Shown: positions 53,341 to 62,648, counted from the stretch's first letter. The stretch: 64,000 nucleotides of DNA from Shewanella canadensis (GCF_003966225.1 NZ_RXNU01000001.1:248001-312000), one strand, 5' to 3'. Program-made: numbers and translations. Notes: generated by a model from the letters alone, not told the origin.

Positions 53341-56300
53341 TTAAAGGTACTTAGATACATCGACTGCATCGATCTGTTTGGGATCGAGGAATTTGTGGGC
53401 ATACTCAAGGTAGATGCCACTGGACAAGAACAGCTTAAATATCTCGATATCTAAGTGTTGGTCTAATGCCATCTTGTGCAATATATCCACCGCTACGCTG
53501 ACTGGCTTCGCCTTCTTGTAGGGCCTGTCTGCCGCTGTTAACGCCTCAAAGATATCCGCAACCACTAAGATGCGTTCAGGAATAGAGAGGTCTTCAGCCG
53601 ATAACTTACGTGGATAACCGCTACCTTTTAAGGTTTCATGGTGGGTAGAAGCATAACGGGGAACCTTTGCTAACTCTGGCGGGAATGGCAAGTTCTCCAG
53701 CATCTTGATGGTACTGGTGATGTGCTCATTAATCTTAAATCTATCCTCAGTCGTCAAGGTTCCACGAGATATCGCCAAGTTATGTAACTCGCCCTGGTTG
53801 TATCTATGCTCAGGAATATCCATCTTGATGCCGAACTTCTCATCAAACTGCACCGGAAAATCTCGTTTGATTATATGATGTGGTTTATTGCTCAACAGCG
53901 GCTCAGCTACCGGCAGTTGGGCTGCCTCTTCAGGTTGGTTAAGTTCCTCAACTGGCGACAAGCCGAGTCGATCATCGAAGTAACGTAACCACGTCTTTTC
54001 TGCCAACTGATGTAAGCGGTCGACATGTTCTTGGCTCATGAACTCACCGCCTACGTTGGCATTGGCGATAAATGCGAAGTCTTCGGTTAGCTGTTGCTGT
54101 TTCTTCTCTGACTCGGCTTTAAGCTGCTCTGCATTTTCAGGGGCTTGCGCCGATTGCTTTAGCTGTTCAATTTCCGCGTCTCGCCATAACACCTCAAAGC
54201 GCATTCGGACCTCATGAATGCGGTTATAGATAGCTTCTAATTTACTACCTTTATCAACAATATGCTCTGGCGTGGTGATCTTGCCGCAATCGTGTAACCA
54301 AGCGGCTATTCTGAACTCGCGCTGCTCATCTTCCGTTTTTAACGCAAAATCTTTAAATGGCGGCAGATCAGATTTGGATGCGGCTTCGACCAGCATAAGG
54401 CCTAGTTCGGGGACTCGATTACAATGCCCTGCGGTATAGGGAGATTTATCATCGATCGCTTGTGCTATCAGGCGAATAAACGCCTCCATTAACTGCTTCT
54501 GCTCCTCCTCATACTGCTCAATAGCGGAGGACATCTCAACCATAGAGCTAGCTAAATCATCAATCTCCTCAATGTAGGTGTCAACCTTTACCACCTCTTT
54601 ATAACGGCGATTTTTGATTTTTTCATTCTCGATTCCCAGTGCCTTAATAGGACGAATAATCGGTGAGGCAAACACCCAGGATACCGGCAAAATCAGTAGT
54701 AGACAGCCAATAGTTATCAGTATCGACTTCTGTACTTTACTGTTGCTCGATGCCAATAACACTTCTGCAGGAACGATTATCGCAAACTTATCTTGCATCA
54801 ATTCATTTTTGCTATCTCCAAACGAGGTGACATAGATAAACTGATCAAACCCGTTTAGTTCGGTTCGAATTAGCTGGTTCTGAAGCTTGGGATCGGCGGC
54901 CATATCCACCAGAAGCTCATAAGGTACCGTCCCTTGAGTGGTCAAGCTTTGTAGCTCCCCTCTCGCAAACCATTTTTTCTCAAGAGCAGCTCTTTGCTCT
55001 GGAGTGATATTTGCCAGTGCTTGGTTAATGATGCTGGCTAATGGCTTATTTTTCCCCTGCATCACCATATGTAATCCAGTGGGTACCTCGACGCCAAGCC
55101 CGACCGGCTCATGGTACTTCAGCTCATCAATAAAATAGCTTTGCGCGGTATAGTGCAAGATGATGCTATTATCTAATGCCCCATATACATCACCATTTTC
55201 AACGGCCTGCAGGATTGCCTGAGTCGACGCCAACTCGACTACCTCTATATCGGGAAACTCTTGCTTAACAACCGAGATGACCGACCAGCCTGTGGGGATA
55301 GCTAACCGCTTACCTTTTAACTGCGCTAAGTCAGTTATCGTTTCCACATCAGGACGTGTGACTACAGCATAACTCAGGTCAAGAAAGGGATCGGTGAAGG
55401 TTCCTAATGCTTCATTGCTATCGGTTCGTATGATCGACTGCAGTATGTCGATATCTTCTCTTTGATACCTGTCGACCAGTTCATTCCAGGTAAAACCATT
55501 CACAAAGTTAAACTCTAACCCTGTCATCTTGGCCACGATATTAATCACGTCGATGCTGTAACCCTGAGGTAGTCCGGAGATAGCAAAATCGATGGGGGCC
55601 CAATCTGTCTCATTAGATATGATGAGTTCAGGGGTATTATCGACTAATTTACGCTGAGTAGGTGTTAATGGCAGTGGGAGTCCGTTAGGGAGCATAACCT
55701 GTGGTTGCGTCTGACTATTAGAGGCAATTAACTCGCCACTGGCCTTGTAGAGGTAGATCTCGCCGAGAGACTGGCCAGCGCCTTGAGTAATCAAATGTTC
55801 ATTTAATGTCGACAGTGCGATATCAACGGCCAAAACTGCGCCGGTTTCGGGTAACTTTAGCGAATAGGTTTGCCCCGGAGCCTGTAGATGCTGAAATAGA
55901 TAGGGTTCAGTTTTACTTACCGTTTGTTCGGTCGCATCGATGAACCAGGGCCTCTGGCTTGCGTCATACTCACTTGGCTGCGATCTAGCTGTCCTAACGT
56001 TAAAATCTTTATTTAAGTATTGATATAACTGTTTTCTTTGCTCGCCTTCTCCACTAATAGTGATGGAAACCCAACGGTCTTGATGTGAGGCCTGAAGTTG
56101 TGTGCGAATAATAGGATGGGCGTCGAGATTAATAAGCTCATAGAAATCCCCATTCTCAAGACCAACATAGATGGCATAAAACAGCGGGGTTGAGCGCATA
56201 ACTTCTGCGAAGGTCTGTATAGAGTCGTTATTAAAGTTTTCCTCGACAACCAAGTTATCGAAACTTGCTAATAGCTTAGTGACATTCTTGGCTTGGGTAT

Positions 56301-56502
56301 CAATCTGAGTAAGGTAGCTGCTGGTGTTGTCTGCCGCTTGATCGTAGTATTGAAGCGTAGATTCGGTGGTAAGGCTCTTACTAAAATAGAACTGCAAACC
56401 AATAGCGATGGCCGCAGTTAAAAAGGTGGCTAAAATGAAGATGCCTACAACCGTGAACCTAATCGTAAATCGCTTCCGTTCACCGAGTAATCCACTTACC
56501 AT
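53341..56502 (-). CDS. Membrane sensor with Cache, SBP_bac_3 and HD-GYP domains (c-di-GMP phosphodiesterase)
   Basis: The start at 56502 (MVSGLLGERKRF) has GGAAG upstream. The order of parts is: membrane helix (about 18-40), a Cache-like periplasmic region (about 40-270), a solute-binding type 3 domain (about 285-530: ISNETDWAPIDFAI, LKGKRLAIPTGWSV) and a further extracytoplasmic stretch. A membrane helix follows at about 585-605, then HAMP and a long coiled region. The HD-GYP domain has LHDCGKITTPEHIVDKG (about 735-750), HHETLKGSGYP (about 960) and AADRPYKKA. HD-GYP enzymes cleave c-di-GMP. The insertion between HD and GYP (about 770-910) is long and Gln-rich. The ligand may be an amino acid. 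Confidence 0.92.
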   Translation of the reverse strand: MVSGLLGERKRFTIRFTVVGIFILATFLTAAIAIGLQFYFSKSLTTESTLQYYDQAADNTSSYLTQIDTQAKNVTKLLASFDNLVVEENFNNDSIQTFAEVMRSTPLFYAIYVGLENGDFYELINLDAHPIIRTQLQASHQDRWVSITISGEGEQRKQLYQYLNKDFNVRTARSQPSEYDASQRPWFIDATEQTVSKTEPYLFQHLQAPGQTYSLKLPETGAVLAVDIALSTLNEHLITQGAGQSLGEIYLYKASGELIASNSQTQPQVMLPNGLPLPLTPTQRKLVDNTPELIISNETDWAPIDFAISGLPQGYSIDVINIVAKMTGLEFNFVNGFTWNELVDRYQREDIDILQSIIRTDSNEALGTFTDPFLDLSYAVVTRPDVETITDLAQLKGKRLAIPTGWSVISVVKQEFPDIEVVELASTQAILQAVENGDVYGALDNSIILHYTAQSYFIDELKYHEPVGLGVEVPTGLHMVMQGKNKPLASIINQALANITPEQRAALEKKWFARGELQSLTTQGTVPYELLVDMAADPKLQNQLIRTELNGFDQFIYVTSFGDSKNELMQDKFAIIVPAEVLLASSNSKVQKSILITIGCLLLILPVSWVFASPIIRPIKALGIENEKIKNRRYKEVVKVDTYIEEIDDLASSMVEMSSAIEQYEEEQKQLMEAFIRLIAQAIDDKSPYTAGHCNRVPELGLMLVEAASKSDLPPFKDFALKTEDEQREFRIAAWLHDCGKITTPEHIVDKGSKLEAIYNRIHEVRMRFEVLWRDAEIEQLKQSAQAPENAEQLKAESEKKQQQLTEDFAFIANANVGGEFMSQEHVDRLHQLAEKTWLRYFDDRLGLSPVEELNQPEEAAQLPVAEPLLSNKPHHIIKRDFPVQFDEKFGIKMDIPEHRYNQGELHNLAISRGTLTTEDRFKINEHITSTIKMLENLPFPPELAKVPRYASTHHETLKGSGYPRKLSAEDLSIPERILVVADIFEALTAADRPYKKAKPVSVAVDILHKMALDQHLDIEIFKLFLSSGIYLEYAHKFLDPKQIDAVDVSKYL

Positions 56503-56665
56503 AATACTTCCTATATACAATAAAACTCCATGAGACTTAGTGTATATAGCTAAGCCTTTAAGTCAACCAACCTCAATAGTAATCGCCTGTATATTCCCTA
56601 CTTTTCATATGGATAAGAACATTTGGTGGTGTGTAGTAGAATTTTTAAATGGGGTGATTAGCGGG

Positions 56666-56690
56666 GGCAGAGTAAACTTTATTCCTCCTT
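56666..56690. repeat. Dispersed repeat, copy before the opine dehydrogenase gene end
   Basis: GGGGGCAGAGTAAACTTTAT followed by TCCTCC, in the gap between the divergent HD-GYP start and the convergent opine dehydrogenase stop. Confidence 0.5.
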
Positions 56691-56744
56691 CCTGCCCCTC
56701 ACATTTTAAGCCTAAAATTTAATGCTCTGCACTAATAATCAGAG

Positions 56745-57938
56745 CTAGTGCTCAGTGCTAACACTGGAACGGTTAAAGTGGTCGTTCCCGACTTTCTTTA
56801 TCTCTACAAAGTGCAATAACTCCTCCCTCGTTAGTTCATCTAACCCTAACGAAGCTAACGTTCTGCCCTCTTCATAAAAATCTCTTTCTAAAATACCGCC
56901 ACACATCTCGATTAAACGATTACATTCAGGCATGTTAATACCTAACTTTTCACCTAATGATGATAATAAAACCAGCCCCATAGGAACATCTTCAGTTACG
57001 TATCTATTATCGAAACTATAAGGGCCCGGAGGTGATGAGATTTTATAGCTTTCAAAAACTTCTCTGGGATCTTGGTTAAGATCTTCTTCATTTCTAAATA
57101 AACATGCTTCCAGATAAGGAATGGGCTCACATCCCAGAGCATTTAACACCGCCATTTTTTCAGCGTCTAATTTATCTATCATTAGCCATGCCATGTCAGT
57201 TGAAAGAGCATCTCTGTACATATATGGCACTTCATCAGGGTGATGCTTTGCACAATACTCAAGCATCGGATACATAACATACTGCCCGATTGTGTGAACA
57301 ATAATATTTGGATTGTGTAGTGCCGATTCGAATATATTTTTCCGAACTTTGCTCTTTTCAATGTTGTAGGCAGGGAACAAGCGGGATGCAACGGCCATTC
57401 CTTCTGCCGTTCTTGTGGCGGGGAAAAATGACAGTGAATTTCTGGCATTTTTAAACAGGACTTTTACCGTGCCAGGTTCAACGACTCTTGCGTCATTAGG
57501 GGTTGATTCCCCTTCTGCAAATATTGGATTATTATCGCAACATTTATTATAGAAGATACTGCCTGCATACCCGGGAACTAAGATAACTAATTGATCATCT
57601 GTGAAGTATTTCGCGATTCTTTCCGCTAAAGCCGGATGGTATGTGGTTTGAATAAAAATCATGATTACATCGGTCCCCTCAATCGCTTCTTTAGGGTCTC
57701 GTGTAATTAATTCTAATGGTTGAAAGGTTTTTTCGGCATCATCAGCACTATCTGTAAAATGCCCTTTTTTCGTATTATCGATACAATATATTCCCCTGTT
57801 TTTTACCATCGCTTCAAAATGGTCATCATGAGTAATACGGTTCGAAGTCTTCAATAGTCTTACTTTATGTCCTGCCTCAGCAGCCATAAACGCACAAGCA
57901 GAACCAGCATTACCAGCTCCAATTATGGTGATTTTCAT
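56745..57938 (-). CDS. Opine (octopine/nopaline) dehydrogenase family protein
   Basis: The 397 residues start with a Rossmann NAD(P) motif, ITIIGAGNAGSACAFMAAEAG (glycines at 7-12). A dehydrogenase N-terminal domain (about 1-180) follows, then a C-terminal Octopine_DH helical domain with the conserved NPNIIVHTIGQ and the active-site His in that segment. Enzymes of this family reductively condense an amino acid with an alpha-keto acid to an opine or the reverse. GGGAG precedes the start. The gene stands alone, so the substrate is open; opine-type metallophores need different partner genes that are not present. Confidence 0.88.
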   Translation of the reverse strand: MKITIIGAGNAGSACAFMAAEAGHKVRLLKTSNRITHDDHFEAMVKNRGIYCIDNTKKGHFTDSADDAEKTFQPLELITRDPKEAIEGTDVIMIFIQTTYHPALAERIAKYFTDDQLVILVPGYAGSIFYNKCCDNNPIFAEGESTPNDARVVEPGTVKVLFKNARNSLSFFPATRTAEGMAVASRLFPAYNIEKSKVRKNIFESALHNPNIIVHTIGQYVMYPMLEYCAKHHPDEVPYMYRDALSTDMAWLMIDKLDAEKMAVLNALGCEPIPYLEACLFRNEEDLNQDPREVFESYKISSPPGPYSFDNRYVTEDVPMGLVLLSSLGEKLGINMPECNRLIEMCGGILERDFYEEGRTLASLGLDELTREELLHFVEIKKVGNDHFNRSSVSTEH

Positions 57939-58352
57939 TTTTTCTCCCTTTAAATATTTTGGTTCTTATTCAAAACGTCATGAAAAACAATCCTTTGAAA
58001 ATATGAAAATGTGGAAACTGTAGAGATGTGGAAACTGTAGAAATGTGGAAACTGTAGAGATGTGGAAACTGTAGAGATGTGGAAACTGTAGAGATGTGGA
58101 AACTGTAGAGATGTGGAAACTGTAGAGATGTGGAAGCTGTAGAGATGTCCTTAGGGCAATTCCCTAAAGCGCTAATTAAAGCTGGATATGCTCTCAATCA
58201 CCCTAGCCAACAATCAAGCTATCAAGCAAAAGAACTAAAGTCGTCAGCGTGAATTTTTCGAACACATTATAACCTATACCGACGCTGCCGTCATAAATTA
58301 TTAATAAAATGTTAACGGGTTGTGGAGGGTTTAACTTTTAAACTTTTTATTA
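57939..58352. other. Upstream region of the opine dehydrogenase gene with a 17-bp tandem array
   Basis: The stretch holds the variable-number repeat at about 58010-58148 and otherwise AT-rich DNA. No gene is credible; the 75-codon minus-strand frame is an artefact of the repeat. Confidence 0.55.
58010..58148. repeat. 17-bp tandem repeat, about eight copies (VNTR)
   Basis: The unit ATGTGGAAACTGTAGAG repeats about eight times with only one or two substitutions (GAAATG in one unit, GGAAGCTG in the last). Because 17 is not a multiple of 3, the frames across it shift. It lies 72 bp upstream of the opine dehydrogenase start and may vary between strains. Confidence 0.85.
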
Positions 58353-59057
58353 TTAATCAAATAGTTCATTGAGTCGGTAATATTGGACCTTGCTGTTTAC
58401 TGGGCTGATATCTCTTGGACTGCTATCTACAGCGGGACTCGCCTCTTGAATCGCGATTTGGCACATCTTGGTGGCGACTTGCTTGCCTGTGATGGGGCGA
58501 TATTTTGTGAGCCCCGGGAGCTTGCACAGGAATGGGAGTAGGGTGCTTGCGAGTTTTTCGCCGAATCGAAAGTCTTGTCGCTCGCCTAATAACAGTGAGG
58601 GTTGAATGATGCTGGTTTGGGGGAAGTTGAGGGCGGTGATCTTTGCTTCCAGCTCACCTTTCATCTTCAGGTAGGCGCTATTGCTGTCAGGGTTGGCAGC
58701 GCTGGATGAGACCAGCAAGTAGTGGCTTACGCCATTGTTTAAGGCAAGTTTTGCGGCCCGGTATTGATAGTCTAGATCGACAAGACGTTGCCGTTCGATG
58801 GAGCCGGCGAGTTTCAATGTGGTGCCTAAGCAGGAGAAAAGCATATCAGCCTTAAAGGCATCGGCATATTCTTCTAATCGCTCGAAGTTAACCACATGAT
58901 TCGTGATCTTATCAGAAGCGCTATTATTTCTATCGAGCGTAATCGGCCTGCGGGTGATGGCGATAACCTCATCTATCTGAGGTACCAGACTTAGCTGCTC
59001 GACCAGTTCACGGCCTACTACGCCGGTTGCGCCCAGTACTATTGCTGTTTGTCCCAT
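58353..59057 (-). CDS. NAD(P)-binding Rossmann-fold protein (HTATIP2-like)
   Basis: The start at 59057 (MGQTAIVLGATGVVGREL) has a Gly-rich dinucleotide motif LGATGVVG (8-15). The 234 residues contain LVSSSAANPDSNSAYLKMKG, resembling the catalytic Ser and YxxxK of extended SDRs (Tyr, then Lys at +3/+4), and IIQPSLLLGERQDFRFGEK. The layout is that of the atypical SDR/oxidoreductase group of HTATIP2 and YbjT-like proteins. Substrate unknown. Confidence 0.82.
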   Translation of the reverse strand: MGQTAIVLGATGVVGRELVEQLSLVPQIDEVIAITRRPITLDRNNSASDKITNHVVNFERLEEYADAFKADMLFSCLGTTLKLAGSIERQRLVDLDYQYRAAKLALNNGVSHYLLVSSSAANPDSNSAYLKMKGELEAKITALNFPQTSIIQPSLLLGERQDFRFGEKLASTLLPFLCKLPGLTKYRPITGKQVATKMCQIAIQEASPAVDSSPRDISPVNSKVQYYRLNELFD

Positions 59058-59267
59058 AGTCAGTTCCATCGCTGCTTTCAGTTTTTAGTCATTTTTATCA
59101 TACGCCTTTATCACCAGAGTGTTTACCCTCTTATTACCCAGGCCGGTTGTGTTGTGAACCTGTGTAAACGCGGCAGTGACCTTTGACGGCATAAAGAGGT
59201 TTTATATGATGAGACTTCTCGAGCAAGAGATTGAGTGACTAGAGGATGTTAGGATAGGTTAACTCGA

Positions 59268-59293
59268 ATTTGGGGCAGACTTTGCCCCAAATT
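59268..59293. terminator. Stem-loop between the DUF2999 and SDR genes
   Basis: AATTTGGGGC and GCCCCAAATT form a perfect 10-bp stem with a 6-base loop. A second hairpin (AGCTGA/TCAGCT) follows at about 59294-59312. These may end the minus-strand DUF2999 transcript. Confidence 0.5.
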
Positions 59294-59331
59294 CAGCTGA
59301 TTTATATCAGCTTATTTATACAATAAGGGGC

Positions 59332-59583
59332 TTATTGTTGTAGCTGAGCCTTGGCGGCTTCAACTTTAGAAAAATCTAAGCCCAGTTCTTCTACGGCTTC
59401 CTTTATCAGGGCTGGGTTTTGCATGACCAGCGCCATTAGCTGTTGAAGCTTTTCCGGAGGAATGCCTAACTGGCCGATTGTGCCCATCGCCATCAAAGGG
59501 TTTTCGGTCAAAGTCTGAAACAGCTCATTAATTTGTGTGTCACTGACATTGTGTTCTTTTAAGATCGCAAGAATTGGATTCAC
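59332..59583 (-). CDS. DUF2999 family protein, 83 aa
   Basis: The 83-residue helical protein starts MNPILAILKEHNVSD and contains NPLMAMGTIGQLGIPPEKLQ and NPALIKEAVEELGLDFSKV, the pattern of DUF2999 proteins of Vibrio and Shewanella. Function unknown. It is divergent from the Cys-rich protein gene at 59749. Confidence 0.85.
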   Translation of the reverse strand: MNPILAILKEHNVSDTQINELFQTLTENPLMAMGTIGQLGIPPEKLQQLMALVMQNPALIKEAVEELGLDFSKVEAAKAQLQQ

Positions 59584-59748
59584 TGCACTACCTTGTATGA
59601 TTTTGAAGTTAAACAGGCGGTGATTCTATCACACATACAAAATAGAGGTCGGATAGGGGAGTGCGGAGTGCCTAAGAATAAAGAGTCGATTTTATGGGGG
59701 GATATCGGCTATGATTTTTGGGTCTGCTACTCTCAACAGGTGATAAGA

Positions 59749-60141
59749 ATGAGTGATCAATTCATATGCTGGCATTGCGGTAAGGTGCTGGAGGAGATAA
59801 TTTTGCCTATGTCCCGGCGCGAGGAGTGTGAGGCTTGTGGGGCAGATCAACACGTGTGCAAGATGTGTGTCTTCTTCAACGACTCAGGCAGAGGCGACTG
59901 CAAGGAGGAGCGGGCCGAGTGGATATCGGACCGTGAACGGGCTAATTTTTGTGATTACTTTAAACCTTCCGCTAAGGGGGCTGCTTCTGACGTTCCTGAT
60001 GCCAACGAGCAGGCTCTGGCCGAGTTTGCAGAACTGTTTGGCGACACTTCCTCGACCGGAGCAGAAGATAAAGACAAAGATAGAGAGAAGACTCCTGCCG
60101 AAATAGCCGAGCAGCAGCTACGGGATCTGCTGGGCGAGTGA
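59749..60141 (+). CDS. Cys-rich probable zinc-binding protein, 130 aa
   Basis: ATG at 59749 is used because the Cys motifs start right after it; the 52 codons upstream look non-coding. It has CWHCGKVL, CEACGADQHVCKMCVFF and a CKEERAEW segment, enough for two zinc sites, then NFCDYFKP and an acidic Asp/Lys-rich tail ending EQQLRDLLGE. It resembles small conserved gammaproteobacterial proteins with N-terminal zinc ribbons. Probably cytosolic. Confidence 0.75.
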   Translation: MSDQFICWHCGKVLEEIILPMSRREECEACGADQHVCKMCVFFNDSGRGDCKEERAEWISDRERANFCDYFKPSAKGAASDVPDANEQALAEFAELFGDTSSTGAEDKDKDREKTPAEIAEQQLRDLLGE

Positions 60142-60288
60142 CATACAACAAAGGATTAGGTTGTATTTTTTATTGCGAAAGGTGAGAGGGAAAGGTGAAA
60201 AACGGGGCTGAGCAGATGGTTAATCTCTTCACAATATTTGACCCCGTTACTCCTGGTTTTATCTCTGGTTTAGTTCGATAGCATGAGC

Positions 60289-60843
60289 CTAAAACAGGAG
60301 CTGGATGGGGAGGATATCGGCGGCGCCGATGCGTAACAGCATCAACTCTTTTTCCAGATCATGCCTTTCGTTCTTAAGGCTTTTTTTATCTTCTTTATTG
60401 CTCGCCACATCTTGCTTGGCATTGATCTTCTTGTTGACCTCTGTAAGTTCGCGCTCGATATCTTTGAGCCGGGATTGAATTTTAGATATTTTATTTTTGA
60501 TCTCAAACTGACGATGGCCTTCGTTGTAGCGTTTGATGAACTTGTTATTTGAACAGACCCCGTTGTAGTAAGAGCCCTGTAAGCCGAGTTTGTAACCATT
60601 TTCTGGTTGACAGTAGTTCTCAAGTCCCGCCCGGTAACCGGCAGTCCACTGCTCGGTATTCACGCCCAGACCAAATTCGCGACAATCCTCTATGTATCCA
60701 TTTAGAGTTGAAGATGCCGATCCGCTGTTTCCGTCGGTCATGCCTAAGGAGTACCAGTCGGAATGTTTACATTGTTCCAGGTTTAAACTTGTACATTGAG
60801 TCAGACTCAAGGCCGCTATCGCAGCAAATATTTTAAATTTCAT
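60289..60843 (-). CDS. DUF2799-like lipoprotein with C-terminal coiled coil
   Basis: AGGGGAG lies 7 bases before the ATG at 60843 (a second ATG is 3 bases upstream). The lipobox LTQC places the lipid anchor at Cys17. Residues about 22-110 contain DWYSLGMTDGNSG, AGYRAGLENYC and LGLQGSYYNGVC, the YxxGxxDG pattern of DUF2799. Residues about 115-170 form a coiled coil (IQSRLKDIERELTEVNKK). Envelope-associated, function unknown. Confidence 0.75.
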   Translation of the reverse strand: MKFKIFAAIAALSLTQCTSLNLEQCKHSDWYSLGMTDGNSGSASSTLNGYIEDCREFGLGVNTEQWTAGYRAGLENYCQPENGYKLGLQGSYYNGVCSNNKFIKRYNEGHRQFEIKNKISKIQSRLKDIERELTEVNKKINAKQDVASNKEDKKSLKNERHDLEKELMLLRIGAADILPIQLLF

Positions 60844-60902
60844 CATATCTCCCCTTAGAGTTGAAGGCGAGCAATCTATCAAAGATAGAAAGCTTAAGTC
60901 TG

Positions 60903-61223
60903 ATGTTTCTTAAAGTATTTACACTTGCATCCATTCGCAGTGTCAATTGGGGTAAACCCTTTAATAAGTATGGTGTTATGTTTGGATTTTGTGTGGCAGC
61001 GGTTTGTTTTTTGCTTTGCTATGGTGTCATTTTTGTGGCGTATGGTAAGGGGCTTTTGTGGGGGGCTTGCTTGCATTTCGTGTTAGTTTTAGTGCTGCTT
61101 TTTAGCGTTGCATCTAGTATTGGCTTTTACGGACCTGAGGTGCTGTTTCCCCTCTCGCTACGTTTCCTTAGCTTGGTGAGATCTATATTTGAAATAGTAG
61201 ATATCACCGATGGCGATGCTTAA
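60903..61223 (+). CDS. Possible small membrane protein, 106 aa
   Basis: From ATG 60903 (MFLKVFTLASIRSVNWGKPF) the frame has two clear membrane helices (GVMFGFCVAAVCFLLCYGVI; LVLVLLFSVASSIGFY). The ribosome site is weak. A minus-strand frame (61158-61340) also looks membrane-like, so the assignment is uncertain. The rest of the gap up to 61511 shows nothing else. Confidence 0.4.
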   Translation: MFLKVFTLASIRSVNWGKPFNKYGVMFGFCVAAVCFLLCYGVIFVAYGKGLLWGACLHFVLVLVLLFSVASSIGFYGPEVLFPLSLRFLSLVRSIFEIVDITDGDA

Positions 61224-61511
61224 CGCCACCCATAGAAAACTGTCGATAGATTGAGAGGTAAAGGCGATGAATATGATCATCATGGGCAGGTTGGCCAGTA
61301 AACCATGTTTATCAGTGCCACATGGTGCTAATCCCGCCAAAGTTCACTTTATGGGGATAACGATTACAAGACTGTGAAGACTGTGGGGGGACGAAATAGA
61401 TTGCTCTATTTTTTGGGAGAGAAGAACAATTTGCTCATAGGTGATACAACTTGCTTTAACGGCATCTCTGCCTAGTATTTAAGTTATTGTAGGCAAAGGA
61501 TTCATCAGGTT

Positions 61512-62612
61512 ATGAAATCTTCTCCACATTCACAAGAGCGTTCACCCGGGCTTTCCCCCGCACTTTCACCTGTTTTGAGAAATGTCACCCAGCTTATCGG
61601 AAACACGGATCTGCTGCGTATCAACAGCATTTCAGATCTGACTGGCTGTGAAATATTATTAAAGTGCGAGCAGCAGAACCCCGGCGGTTCGATTAAAGAT
61701 CGCGCGGCACTGCAGATGGTTCAGGACGCGATTTTCAGCGGGAAGCTTAAACCGGGTATGACCATAGTCGAGGGGACGGCGGGGAATACCGGTATCGGGC
61801 TGGCGTTGGTGGCTAAGGCGCTCAGGTTTAAGATGCTGGTGGTCATGCCTAGGGGCCAGGCCCCCGAAAAAGAGCAGATGATTAACCTGTATGGTGCAGA
61901 GCTGTTGCTGGTTGACGCCTGTCCCTTCGCAAACCCCAATCACTTTTATCACACAGCGAAACGCATTGCCGAGGGAAACGATAACTACTGGTGGGCCGAT
62001 CAGTTTGAAAATACCAGTAACAGTAAGGCGCATTATGAGCACACCGGACCGGAGATCTGGCAGCAGACTCAGGGAGAAATAGATGCATTAGTCTCAGTGG
62101 CCGGGACCGGAGGTACCATTGCCGGAAACTCATGTTATCTGTCCCAAATGTATCATGGATTGAAAACCTGGCTGGTGGACCCCGACGGCTCGGGGATCTA
62201 CGCCTACCTTAAAACCGGCAAGTACGTGTCCAGCGGCAACTCCTTTACTGAAGGGATAGGTATCATGCGCAGCGTCGAAAATTTCCGCCAGGCTAAGGTG
62301 GATAAGGCTATTACCCTGCCAGACAGGGACCTTATCGCCATTGCACGCCACGTTAGGGAGCTCGATGGTATTGCTTTGGGCAGTAGCTCGGCGCTGAATG
62401 TAGCTGGAGCGCTTTACGCCGCGGCAAAAATGGGCGCGGGCAAGACTATTGTGACGTTTTGCTGCGATCTTGCCGAACGTTCCTCCTCTAAACTCTACAA
62501 TGAAGAGTTTCTGGTTGATAAAGGGTTTTCAGCTCCCAGTGAGTCACTTGAGGAGATGTTTGAGCGTTATCAAAATGAACCTGCAGAAGCGGTGGTCGAT
62601 GTTCATCGTTAA
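61512..62612 (+). CDS. PLP-dependent cysteine-synthase-type enzyme
   Basis: The 366 residues start with a low-complexity Ser/Pro extension (1-22), followed by the fold-type II PLP core. NPGGSIKDRAA has the PLP Lys62, EGTAGNTGIGLAL (87-99) is the phosphate-substrate loop, and VSVAGTGGTIAGN binds the cofactor phosphate. The C-terminal GIALGSSSALNVAGAL carries the usual Ser. It belongs to the cysteine synthase/cystathionine beta-synthase superfamily. The likely reaction is O-acetylserine sulfhydrylation or a related beta-replacement. The convergent LysR gene may regulate it. Confidence 0.88.
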   Translation: MKSSPHSQERSPGLSPALSPVLRNVTQLIGNTDLLRINSISDLTGCEILLKCEQQNPGGSIKDRAALQMVQDAIFSGKLKPGMTIVEGTAGNTGIGLALVAKALRFKMLVVMPRGQAPEKEQMINLYGAELLLVDACPFANPNHFYHTAKRIAEGNDNYWWADQFENTSNSKAHYEHTGPEIWQQTQGEIDALVSVAGTGGTIAGNSCYLSQMYHGLKTWLVDPDGSGIYAYLKTGKYVSSGNSFTEGIGIMRSVENFRQAKVDKAITLPDRDLIAIARHVRELDGIALGSSSALNVAGALYAAAKMGAGKTIVTFCCDLAERSSSKLYNEEFLVDKGFSAPSESLEEMFERYQNEPAEAVVDVHR

Positions 62613-62648
62613 TAACTCGAAGAGACGGCACCTCGGGGGAGGCATACC

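Noticed and set aside
57970..58197. 75-codon minus-strand frame with repeating FPHLYSFHISTVSTSLQ pattern
   Set aside because: It is a pure translation of the 17-bp tandem repeat, has no ribosome site, and the pattern is produced by the repeat unit itself.
61158..61340. 60-codon minus-strand frame, membrane-like (MMIIFIAFTSQSIDSF)
   Set aside because: Overlaps the plus-strand candidate at 60903-61223 at its 3' end; start region MAGLAPCGTDKHG looks non-coding and no ribosome site was found. Either could be real; the longer frame was kept at low confidence.
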